Origin: Limisphaerales bacterium
GTDB lineage: Bacteria > Verrucomicrobiota > Verrucomicrobiia > Limisphaerales > BOG-1460
Length of the DNA stretch: 43,033 bases
Direction of reading: 5' to 3'
Assembly (NCBI GenBank): GCA_003159675.1
Contig: PLQC01000168.1
Coordinates: forward strand, 1 to 43,033
Shown here: in pieces, positions 31,984-40,264 of the stretch
How the letters are laid out: each line of letters starts with the position of its first letter
Numbering within the stretch: position 1 is the stretch's first letter
The notes under the pieces: generated by a model
The model's database searches: none
What the model saw: only the letters and a program-made list of their open reading frames with translations
What the model was told of the DNA's origin: nothing
Position numbers and translations under genes: made by a program

Positions 31984-32086
31984 AACAACCAACATCGAAC
32001 ATCCAACAACCAACATCCAGTGCGGGAAAGGCGGAGCCCGGGCCAATCATTGGATGTTCGACGTTGGATGTTGGTTGTTGGATGTT
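31984..32086. repeat. Paired inverted heptamer arrays between regulator and kinase genes
   Basis: Five AACAACC/AACATCC-type units (31984-32018) and five TTGGATG/TTGGTTG-type units (32050-32084) face each other. Perfect 22-nt arms lie at 31998-32019 and 32065-32086. The 45-nt centre is GC-rich. It lies in the kinase-regulator spacer on the minus-strand transcript and would fold into a long stem. Confidence 0.9.
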
Positions 32087-32092
32087 GAGTCT

Positions 32093-34414
32093 TCATTGCT
32101 GCATCGGCAATTCAATCGTAAACCGGCTGCCCTCGCCGACGACGCTGCAGATGGTCACCCGGCCGCCGTGAGCCTCAACGATGTGTTTGACTATGCTCAA
32201 CCCGATCCCCACCCCTTGCGTCTCCCGGCGCAACTCCGAGCCGAGCCGATAAAACCGCTCGAAAATCTTCTCGCGTTCCTCCGGCGGAATGCCCGGACCG
32301 TGATCTTCTACGGAGAGGTTACAGGTTACAGGTTGCAAGTTCCAGGTTTGGGCAAGACCGGCGCCCTGACTGTCTCGCAATTCGCACTGCGCACTTCGTG
32401 CTTCCAATCCCACATTCACCGTCTCCCCCTTTGGCGAGTGCTTGATGGCGTTGTCGATCAGGTTGACGAGCGCCTGCTGGATGGCCTTGCCGTCCACGTT
32501 CAATTCGATGTTGAATGTTGAGTGTTGAGTGTTGAGTGTTTCCAATTTTAGAATGATACCTTTTTCAGCCGCATAGGACTCCATCAGTTTCACCGTGGTC
32601 CGGACCAGCGCCATCAGGTTGGTCGGCTCAAACTCATATTGTTTGCGGCCCTGTTCGATGCGGGAGAAGTCCAGCACGTTTTCGATGAGCGACGACAGCC
32701 GTTGGCATTCTTGCACGATGAAACCAAAATACTCCTTCTGCTTCCGCGGCTCGGAAATCTTTTCGCCTGCCAGGTTTTCCGCCATCAATCGAACCGATGC
32801 GATGGGCGCGCGCAATTCGTGCGAAACGCTGGAGACGAAGTTGGATTTCATTTCGTTGAGTTGTTGTTGGCGGCGAAACGAACGCAGCGCAGCCACAAAC
32901 CCGATCAATGCCGACATTGCGGAAAGCGCAATCAACGAACCGAAGACAACCTGGCGCTGGCGCTGTCTGGCGTAAAGCAGACGGCGATTGGCCAAATGAA
33001 TTTGCAGTGTGAACCGCGGATGACTCGGTATGGTTTCAAACCAAATAGTGTTTGTGTCCTGGCCCGTGGAGAGATCGAATTGGAGCATGCCTCCTGTCAG
33101 CGACAGGGAAAATTGATTTTGAGCGAGCACTTCATCCGCCGGTTGTCCCGCGCGAGTCCGTTGCCAAGGTGACGGCAGCGCAACCGGGTGACCCTCCAAA
33201 ACCGCGGAAAGGGCGAAGTAGCCGGGCAACGTCGCTTTGGCATCGCGCAATGCTTCTGCAAATCCGCGCGCGACCACCTGTTCCGGCCACGACTCGAGCC
33301 TGAGTGAGGCGCCGCCGGGAACGAGGGTGGCATGGTTCGAGATTGAGGCCGGGACGAACTCCGGGTGGGCCTTGCAAAACCATTGTTGTCCCATCGCGGC
33401 AATCCAGAAATTAGTCATGACAAGGCCACTGACATAGCCGGCTTGTTTCACCGCGCCGGCAAATTCCTGCTGCGTCTGATGCACTTTCCAAAGCAGGCGC
33501 AACGCGTCCAGCGCCGGAACCAGGCGGCTATCGCGAGCCGCAAGCGGGGCGGCCTCATCCAGCAGATTCGGAGTCAGGACGCTTGGACGCAATTCGATTT
33601 CTGTTTGCAGCGTTGTCCAGAGCGATTCAGTGGTGCCGCACTCGCGCGCCCGGCGCAGCGCTTCAGCCAATGCCAGAGTCGAAAGCGGCACGCCTGTCTC
33701 GGAAAGCGGCTCGACGGTCACGGATTGGATAAAGTAATGGCGGCTGAAGAAACGGAGCAGGTCGCTGACGGCGTTGGTCGCCGGCTCGGTTTGCGACTCG
33801 GCGCGAAGCTGGATGAATTCGGCATTGGCGCGCGCCGGTTCCAGCGGTTTGGTTTCAAGAAATTGCCGGGCGAGTTGAACCACGTTGGAAACCGGCTCCG
33901 CGGCATCGTCCGCTATGCGAAGAGCCGTCCACGCTTCTCTTTGGTCCGCCGTCAACGTGACGAACCATTCCGGTGGCACGGGTGGATCGTTGAAACTGGA
34001 AAACCGAAGCTCGCCATTGGCATTCAGAGAAAGAAGCTGCAATGGGAACACCGATGGCGGTTGCAGAGCGGGAAACGCAGCCTGCCACGCGGGGACTTCG
34101 GCGAGCAGAAGGTTGGTGGCCCACCACTGCCGTTGTTGGCTGCCGGGCCAGGCGCTCAAAACCTTTTGTTGGTTCTGGAGCCAGCTATAGGATGCAGGCG
34201 AAAACTCCGTCATTCGCCGCGCGACGCAGGTGCCGAAGTCAACGGGAAGCGCCTCAAGAATTTCGTTTGCTCGCTGTCGTGCTTCCTGTTCGACCGCATT
34301 GCGTTCACGCAATAACGCCCACAGCCCGAAACCAGCCATCAGCGCCACCGGCAACAGAATCAATACTCCTTGCCAAAAGAATCTCGGCTTGCAGTGGATG
34401 CGTGCTCCTGCCAT
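32093..34414 (-). CDS. Membrane sensor histidine kinase
   Basis: The 773-aa product has TM1 (FFWQGVLILLPVALMAGFGLWALL, residues 13-36) and a large periplasmic region of about 440 residues without a recognised fold. TM2 follows (VVFGSLIALSAMSALIGFVAAL), then HisKA with the phosphohistidine in SSVSHELRAPIASV (H532), then HATPase_c with NLIDNAIKHS, VEDHGPGIPP and GVGIGLSIVKHIVEAHGG. Two loops of the catalytic domain are expanded by residues encoded in 7-nt repeats (LNTQHSTFNIE at 32512-32539 and a segment of about 27 residues around 32317-32400). The ATG at 34414 lies 5 nt after TATAGA, suggesting a leaderless mRNA. It pairs with the OmpR-type regulator downstream. Confidence 0.9.
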   Translation of the reverse strand: MAGARIHCKPRFFWQGVLILLPVALMAGFGLWALLRERNAVEQEARQRANEILEALPVDFGTCVARRMTEFSPASYSWLQNQQKVLSAWPGSQQRQWWATNLLLAEVPAWQAAFPALQPPSVFPLQLLSLNANGELRFSSFNDPPVPPEWFVTLTADQREAWTALRIADDAAEPVSNVVQLARQFLETKPLEPARANAEFIQLRAESQTEPATNAVSDLLRFFSRHYFIQSVTVEPLSETGVPLSTLALAEALRRARECGTTESLWTTLQTEIELRPSVLTPNLLDEAAPLAARDSRLVPALDALRLLWKVHQTQQEFAGAVKQAGYVSGLVMTNFWIAAMGQQWFCKAHPEFVPASISNHATLVPGGASLRLESWPEQVVARGFAEALRDAKATLPGYFALSAVLEGHPVALPSPWQRTRAGQPADEVLAQNQFSLSLTGGMLQFDLSTGQDTNTIWFETIPSHPRFTLQIHLANRRLLYARQRQRQVVFGSLIALSAMSALIGFVAALRSFRRQQQLNEMKSNFVSSVSHELRAPIASVRLMAENLAGEKISEPRKQKEYFGFIVQECQRLSSLIENVLDFSRIEQGRKQYEFEPTNLMALVRTTVKLMESYAAEKGIILKLETLNTQHSTFNIELNVDGKAIQQALVNLIDNAIKHSPKGETVNVGLEARSAQCELRDSQGAGLAQTWNLQPVTCNLSVEDHGPGIPPEEREKIFERFYRLGSELRRETQGVGIGLSIVKHIVEAHGGRVTICSVVGEGSRFTIELPMQQ
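32317..32351. repeat. Degenerate GGTTACA heptamer array inside the kinase gene
   Basis: Five 7-nt units (GGTTACA, GGTTACA, GGTTGCA, AGTTCCA, GGTTTGG) lie in the coding region. They encode TWNLQPVTCNL-type residues between the N-box and the DHGPGIP motif, inside an extra loop. Confidence 0.7.
32512..32539. repeat. TTGAATG/TTGAGTG heptamer array inside the kinase gene
   Basis: One TTGAATG and three TTGAGTG units are in tandem. They encode LNTQHSTFNIE just before the N-box of the kinase domain. Confidence 0.88.
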
Positions 34415-34458
34415 TCGCTTCTATATGCCGCCAAAGATAGACGGACGGCAAGCGGCAG

Positions 34459-34480
34459 TTGTCACGCTTTTGCAAAATCG
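34459..34480. promoter_or_regulatory. Direct-repeat box upstream of the sensor kinase gene
   Basis: Plus-strand half-sites TGTCACGCTTT and TGCAAAATCG are spaced 11 bp. Twenty of 22 bases match 31179-31200. The box is 44 nt before the kinase ATG, against 34 nt from its copy to the ATG at 31144, a difference of one helical turn. Confidence 0.55.
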
Positions 34481-34513
34481 GCGGCTTCCGCAATGGCGCG
34501 CCGTGCTTCCGCG

Positions 34514-37500
34514 TTAGGGCACGATCGCGCCGTTGATCTTGTCGGCCAATGCTTGCGCCTCCTGATCCGAAAAACTGCCCGCAATCTCCGCTATTCCTCC
34601 CGGTATTTCCGACTGAATCACGGGAGCCGAACACACCCGCCCGTCCATGACGATGGCCAGACGCTTGCCGATATTCCGGTGGGTGATCTCAGCAAACCGT
34701 CTGCGGCCCTCGTCGGTAAACGTCACCTCAATCTGAGGCCCGCCCGGTCCGCTCCGATTGACCCTGGCCGATTGCACATCGGTCTGGTCGAGCAAGACTC
34801 TTTTCTGGACGTACAGCGGCTGCACTTCCGTCCGGAGGGAAGTAATGTTTTGCTGAACGAGAGTCATCCTCTGCGCGTCATCCGACGCGGCATCCGCGAC
34901 CAGTCGCATCTCGAAGACTGGCGACTTGGGCGGTTCCGCCGCATGCCTATGTGACTTCGGGCTGTCCGGCTCCGCAGCCGGGGGAAACTTCGCCGCGATT
35001 GCCGTTACCAAACTTGCGTCCGCTGCCCGGTCCTGGCTTTTCAGGAAATCCGCATACCGGAAGATGGCTTCCGGGGAATACGGACACAGCGCCCACGCCT
35101 GGCGAAAGGCAAAATCCGCCTCGCGCGCCATGCGCTCTTTTTCGGCCGCATCCGCGGCGTGATTCATGCGCCACGTGTAAAGCCCGCCCAGAGAACTCCG
35201 CAGCTTGGAAAAGAACTTCTGCGCGTATGCGTTTTGGATGAAACGCGGGTCGCCGTGGAATCCGCCCAGATCTTTCCGCACATAAACCTTCTCGACAAAA
35301 TCGGCGACCGCCTGAACGGAAGTTGCTTCCGTCAACCAATCGCCGATCATGCCGTCCACGCGCCCGCGCCAGTATTCGTGATCCCGCCGCACCACCTTTT
35401 CCGGCAGCGCAGCCAGCGGCTGCCGATCGATCTTCATAATCAACCCGTGAGGCTCCAGGTGTGGATACATCCAGTCGAGCGGGAAACTCTCCTCGATGTA
35501 GAATTCGTGGTCCGGATTCCTGTCGAAGATGATTTTGGCCAGCAGGCCGTTGATGCTCATGACCGCCGTCTGCCCGCTGACTTGGATGCGGCCTGAATTT
35601 TCCTCAATATCCTCTCCGGGCTTAAGTTGATGGTTGTGGAGCCGCTGCGTCGCGTCCTGAAGGTAATCCTGAAAGCATTTTTGCGAATCCTGAAACGTGG
35701 GAATGTAGAGGACCTTTGTTCCCGGGCCCGTTGCCTGAGCGTGGCTCTGGGATTCCAAACCGGCCCAAATCCCTTTCGTGCGATCCTCTATTCGCTGCCG
35801 TAATTTGGACACGGCCTCCTCGGCGGCTTTGAAACCGGGATCCTCTTGATTTCCGTTGTTCAAGGACGACAGCGTTTGCATTGCCTCGTGCATCTGAGAG
35901 TCCAATGCTTGAAGTTCAGTGTCCGAGCGTCTCACTTTGATGAATGCATCGAGCAGCGTGGACCGCTCGCCGTATGTCGTTTGCAGGTATTCCAGATAGG
36001 ACCCGTCCGCCAAGGCATTCTGCGTGAGCGTGAAGAACGGGTTTGCGTCCGCGTGCGATTTGCAAAACGCGGTGGGCAGACCCCGCCCCGGATCGGTGCC
36101 GCCGAAATAGATGCTGCCGGCGGGAATGGAGTCAACAATGCCGTCGATCGCCATTTGAGTGTACTGTGGGTCGCAGTTGACGGTGTAATCGTATGCCAGG
36201 CAAATTTCCAGCACCGGCTGCCAATAGCTGGTTCGGAGGCTCGGGTCAGCGTTCTTGAGCCCTTTGGAATATTGAGGATGGTGCTGCTTGAAACTGGCAT
36301 AAACATTGGTCACCGTCTGCCAATCTCCCTTGGTTGCCGCGTCAAAAAATTGGCGGAACCTCGGTGAAATCGTTTCGCCCGCCGCTGCCGCCAATGTCTC
36401 AGATTGCTTCTCTTTGGCCGCGGAAAATGATTCGAGCCGCGCGATCTGCCGCCCGCGAAGCAACTGGGAATCGTCCTTCTCGCCGGGCACCGCCTCCGTC
36501 CTGAAACCGCCGATACAATAAATCAGTCCACCCAAAAGAATCAGACCGGCCCACACCGTCACCGGACGCAGCCGTCGCGCGCGCGACGCATCCACAATGG
36601 CGGCGACCCGTCTTTCCAGTCCGGAGGGACGCGCCATGGCGATGGCAGCCACCTGCGGCACCCGGCGAAAGGTTCGCGCGATTTCGACCAGGTGACTGGC
36701 GTAATCCGACGCCTTGCAGCCGCCATTCAGAACCATGTCATCACAAGCGCGCTCCCGTTCGACGCACATCCTCCGCGCCGCAAACCAGACCAGCGGGTTG
36801 AACCAATACAAGGAGCAAACAACCCCTGCGACCAACTGCGTCAGGCAATCCCAGCGTTTCACGTGGGCCAGCTCATGCAACAATACGATCCGCCGGCGCT
36901 CCGTTGGCCATTGCCCGGCTTCCTCAGGCAACAAGACAACCGGCCGCCACCATCCCCAGGTCAGCGGCATGATGTTGTCCGCGGACCGCCACAAAGGCAC
37001 GCGACGCCGAAGCCCGAGCGTTTCGGACGCCTCTTTGAGAAGGAGCGTCCAATCGGCGCTCAGCAAGGGATGCGCTTTTCGGGACAGTTTCCCAAGCCGA
37101 ACCTGCCCGACGACCATGGAAACTAAAGCCAGGGCCGTTCCGCAGAGCCAGACGCCGAAGGCGACGACGAGCCAGCTCGTGCTGAAGCGAGCGGCGATCT
37201 CTCGATTCTCCGCGGCCCGTTTATGGCCGGCGGGATCTCCCGGGATCGCGGGCGAGGTTTGTGGTTCGTGAGCTCTCGCGCGGTGTTCACCGCCCGGTGC
37301 CAGCTCCAGCGCCAAGGCAACCTCGTTGCCGGAATTGAACCGGGTTGAAACCGACCCAATCGGCCTCTGCCAGGACGGTTGCACCAACGACAGCAGAGGC
37401 AGGAACGGCAGGCTGGCCAGCGCCAGAAACCACATCAGATGCCGCGCGGCGGCAGCGGCGCGCCGCCAGCAAAAGCACACTCCGGCCACCCCCGCGAGGA

Positions 37501-37591
37501 CGACCAAACTCTTGATCGACGCGTCCAAAAACAGCGCCGTCAACCGGGGATTCCGAGCGAAACCTGAAACGACTGCCATCAACGGATTCAC
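34514..37591 (-). CDS. BlaR1/MecR1-like M56 metallopeptidase with SecD-like C-terminus
   Basis: The 1025-aa product has N-terminal membrane helices and the M56 zinc site VLLHELAHVKRW (H239, E240, H243), followed by CSLYWFNPLVW and RMCVERERACDDMVL. This is the core that senses a signal and cleaves the cognate BlaI repressor. The central 500 residues are mostly helical and unrecognised. The last 110 residues look like the SecD/SecDF periplasmic head (VQSARVNRSGPGGPQIEVTFTDEGRRRFAEITHRNIGKRLAIVMDGRVCSAPVI). No penicillin-binding domain is seen, so the signal may not be a beta-lactam. The GTG at 37591 is 1 nt after the BlaI stop, and AGGAGG lies 9 nt before it. Confidence 0.88.
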   Translation of the reverse strand: MNPLMAVVSGFARNPRLTALFLDASIKSLVVLAGVAGVCFCWRRAAAAARHLMWFLALASLPFLPLLSLVQPSWQRPIGSVSTRFNSGNEVALALELAPGGEHRARAHEPQTSPAIPGDPAGHKRAAENREIAARFSTSWLVVAFGVWLCGTALALVSMVVGQVRLGKLSRKAHPLLSADWTLLLKEASETLGLRRRVPLWRSADNIMPLTWGWWRPVVLLPEEAGQWPTERRRIVLLHELAHVKRWDCLTQLVAGVVCSLYWFNPLVWFAARRMCVERERACDDMVLNGGCKASDYASHLVEIARTFRRVPQVAAIAMARPSGLERRVAAIVDASRARRLRPVTVWAGLILLGGLIYCIGGFRTEAVPGEKDDSQLLRGRQIARLESFSAAKEKQSETLAAAAGETISPRFRQFFDAATKGDWQTVTNVYASFKQHHPQYSKGLKNADPSLRTSYWQPVLEICLAYDYTVNCDPQYTQMAIDGIVDSIPAGSIYFGGTDPGRGLPTAFCKSHADANPFFTLTQNALADGSYLEYLQTTYGERSTLLDAFIKVRRSDTELQALDSQMHEAMQTLSSLNNGNQEDPGFKAAEEAVSKLRQRIEDRTKGIWAGLESQSHAQATGPGTKVLYIPTFQDSQKCFQDYLQDATQRLHNHQLKPGEDIEENSGRIQVSGQTAVMSINGLLAKIIFDRNPDHEFYIEESFPLDWMYPHLEPHGLIMKIDRQPLAALPEKVVRRDHEYWRGRVDGMIGDWLTEATSVQAVADFVEKVYVRKDLGGFHGDPRFIQNAYAQKFFSKLRSSLGGLYTWRMNHAADAAEKERMAREADFAFRQAWALCPYSPEAIFRYADFLKSQDRAADASLVTAIAAKFPPAAEPDSPKSHRHAAEPPKSPVFEMRLVADAASDDAQRMTLVQQNITSLRTEVQPLYVQKRVLLDQTDVQSARVNRSGPGGPQIEVTFTDEGRRRFAEITHRNIGKRLAIVMDGRVCSAPVIQSEIPGGIAEIAGSFSDQEAQALADKINGAIVP

Positions 37592-37592
37592 A

Positions 37593-37934
37593 TCAATGGC
37601 CCTCCTTTTTAGCTTCTTTGATGAGTTGCTGCAGCCTGTTCAATTCCAAGTCGGAAAGCTGGGCATCCGCCGATTCCAGCAAGGCGGCCATCGCCTGCGT
37701 GACGGACCCCTGGAAGAAAGTGGAGACAACCCGTTCCAGCGCCGAACGGCTGGCGGTCTCCCGCGACGCTCTTGGCAGATAGACGTATCGCACGCCCTCC
37801 CGTCGGTGCCTGATATGGCCCTTATCTTCCAGGATCCGCAGCAGCGCGCGGACCGCGGAATAACCCGGGGCATCCGGCAAGGCGGCGCGGACTTCGGCGG
37901 CGGAGGCGCCTTCCTTGGCGTGCAGAACGTCCAT
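37593..37934 (-). CDS. BlaI/MecI/CopY-family repressor
   Basis: The product is 113 aa from the ATG at 37934: MDVLHAKEGASAAEVRAALPDAPGYSAVRALLRILEDKGHIRHRREGVRYVYLP is the winged helix, then a dimerisation half ending KEAKKEGH. Family members have a few more residues before this (an xxPAERQI-like start of helix 1). The same frame upstream does read TNEPGTASQPAERQI but contains no ATG, GTG or TTG. An ATG at 37975, perfectly placed 9 nt after the -10, is in another frame. So there is a frameshift, a non-standard start or a truncated start. Two BlaI-type palindromes at 37978-37995 and 38021-38038 flank the promoter. Confidence 0.85.
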   Translation of the reverse strand: MDVLHAKEGASAAEVRAALPDAPGYSAVRALLRILEDKGHIRHRREGVRYVYLPRASRETASRSALERVVSTFFQGSVTQAMAALLESADAQLSDLELNRLQQLIKEAKKEGH

Positions 37935-37977
37935 GATCTGGCGTTCCGCCGGCTGAGATGCTGTTCCAGGTTCATTT

Positions 37978-37995
37978 GTGCTAAATAATTAGCAC
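37978..37995. promoter_or_regulatory. BlaI-type operator 1
   Basis: GTGCTAAATAATTAGCAC is a perfect palindrome with 7-bp arms. It overlaps the predicted -10 of the blaI promoter, so bound repressor would block transcription. A second copy lies 43 bp away. Confidence 0.8.
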
Positions 37996-38013
37996 GAGCG
38001 AAAAGGGTGTCAA
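37985..38013 (-). promoter_or_regulatory. Predicted blaI-blaR promoter
   Basis: Read on the minus strand, a perfect TTGACA (38013-38008) is followed after 17 nt by AATTAT (37990-37985) inside operator 1. The start would be near 37978. The ATG at 37975 would then be nearly leaderless, but it is out of frame with the repressor. Confidence 0.6.
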
Positions 38014-38020
38014 CCAGAAA

Positions 38021-38038
38021 ATGCTAAAATATTAGCAT
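38021..38038. promoter_or_regulatory. BlaI-type operator 2
   Basis: ATGCTAAAATATTAGCAT is a perfect palindrome sharing TGCTAA-N4-TTAGCA with operator 1, with centres 43 bp apart (about four turns). It lies just upstream of the blaI -35 and 60 bp from the Fur-family site. Confidence 0.8.
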
Positions 38039-38097
38039 CCAGTGTTTGCGGCGGGTTTCGGGTGAAACCACTCGGGCAATGCCGGCGGAAATGCTAT

Positions 38098-38114
38098 TTT
38101 GGAATTATTCCAAA
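38098..38114. promoter_or_regulatory. Palindrome resembling a 7-1-7 Fur-family box
   Basis: TTTGGAATTATTCCAAA is a perfect palindrome with 8-bp arms and one central base. It ends 2 nt before the -35 of the Fur-family gene. The 7-1-7 geometry matches Fur/PerR boxes although the bases differ from both consensuses. Confidence 0.7.
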
Positions 38115-38116
38115 TC

Positions 38117-38145
38117 TTGACAGAACCCCTCCGGGCGTCTAGCTT
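38117..38145 (+). promoter_or_regulatory. Predicted promoter of the Fur-sufB-sufC genes
   Basis: TTGACA and TAGCTT are separated by 17 nt. The ATG (38155) is 9 nt after the -10, so the leader would be about 3 nt. TAGCTTGCCGC is identical at the lptD promoter. Confidence 0.65.
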
Positions 38146-38154
38146 GCCGCAACC

Positions 38155-38598
38155 ATGACCCGGGTCGAGCCCAAAAAAACCAGCGACCGCCTGTCGCAAC
38201 GGCTGCGGTCGAGCGGCTTTCGCTTCACGCCGCAGCGGCAGCACGTGTACGACGTGCTGCTGCAAAAGCGCGACCACCCCACGGCGGAGGAGGTTTTCAT
38301 CCGGGCCAAGGGCGGAATGCCGGATATCTCCATGGCCACGGTCTATAATTGCCTCGACACGCTCGTCCAATCCGGCCTGGCGCGGCAGGTCACGGTGGAC
38401 CGCGGCGCGACGCGGTTTTGCCCGAATATGCGCGAGCATTGTCACTTTTATTGCGACGTCTGCGCCCAGGTGTTCGACATCGGGCTGACCGGCGAGGCCC
38501 CGGCGGGAATCGCGCTGCCACGAGGATTCAAAGCGGCGCGATTCGAGATCGCCATTCACGGCACCTGCGCCGGCTGCTCGAAAAATGGCGCGCATTGA
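38155..38598 (+). CDS. Fur-family transcriptional regulator
   Basis: The 147-aa product has a winged helix (LRSSGFRFTPQRQHVYDVLLQKRDHPTAEEVFIRAKGGMPDISMATVYNCLDTL). A metal-binding domain follows with HCHFYCDVCAQVFD and a C-terminal HGTCAGCSKN, i.e. two CxxC pairs for a structural zinc. The acidic regulatory ligands are less clear, so Fur, PerR or a dedicated suf regulator are all possible. The 7-1-7 palindrome beside its promoter suggests autoregulation. sufB begins 42 nt later on the same strand, which points to iron or redox control of Fe-S assembly. Confidence 0.9.
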   Translation: MTRVEPKKTSDRLSQRLRSSGFRFTPQRQHVYDVLLQKRDHPTAEEVFIRAKGGMPDISMATVYNCLDTLVQSGLARQVTVDRGATRFCPNMREHCHFYCDVCAQVFDIGLTGEAPAGIALPRGFKAARFEIAIHGTCAGCSKNGAH

Positions 38599-38640
38599 GA
38601 GGACCGGAGAATTTGACGATTTAACAGGTTTGCTTTTCAC

Positions 38641-40089
<1,449 letters not shown>

Positions 40090-40101
40090 AAAGTAATCCA
40101 C

Positions 40102-40244
40102 CACGGATGAACACGCATGAACACGCATGAAGCGAAAACATCCAATCATTGACGAAAGGCGCAGCGGAAAGCGCCACTCTCCCAGGCGCGTTCGATGTGT
40201 CGTAACAAATTTGATTTATCCGTGTTCATCCGTGTTCATCCGTG
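40102..40244. repeat. Paired inverted decamer arrays between sufB and sufC
   Basis: GATGAACACG-type 10-nt units (40102-40128) face ATCCGTGTTC-type units (40218-40244). The 27-nt arms pair with two mismatches around an 89-nt middle. In the sufB-sufC transcript this would be a large stem that could shift the ratio of the two products. Confidence 0.8.
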
Positions 40245-40264
40245 ATTAAATAATTGTTTGGAAA

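Noticed and set aside
31998-32086. CRISPR array
   Set aside because: The repeats are 7-nt tandem units without unique 30-40 nt spacers, and no cas genes are present.
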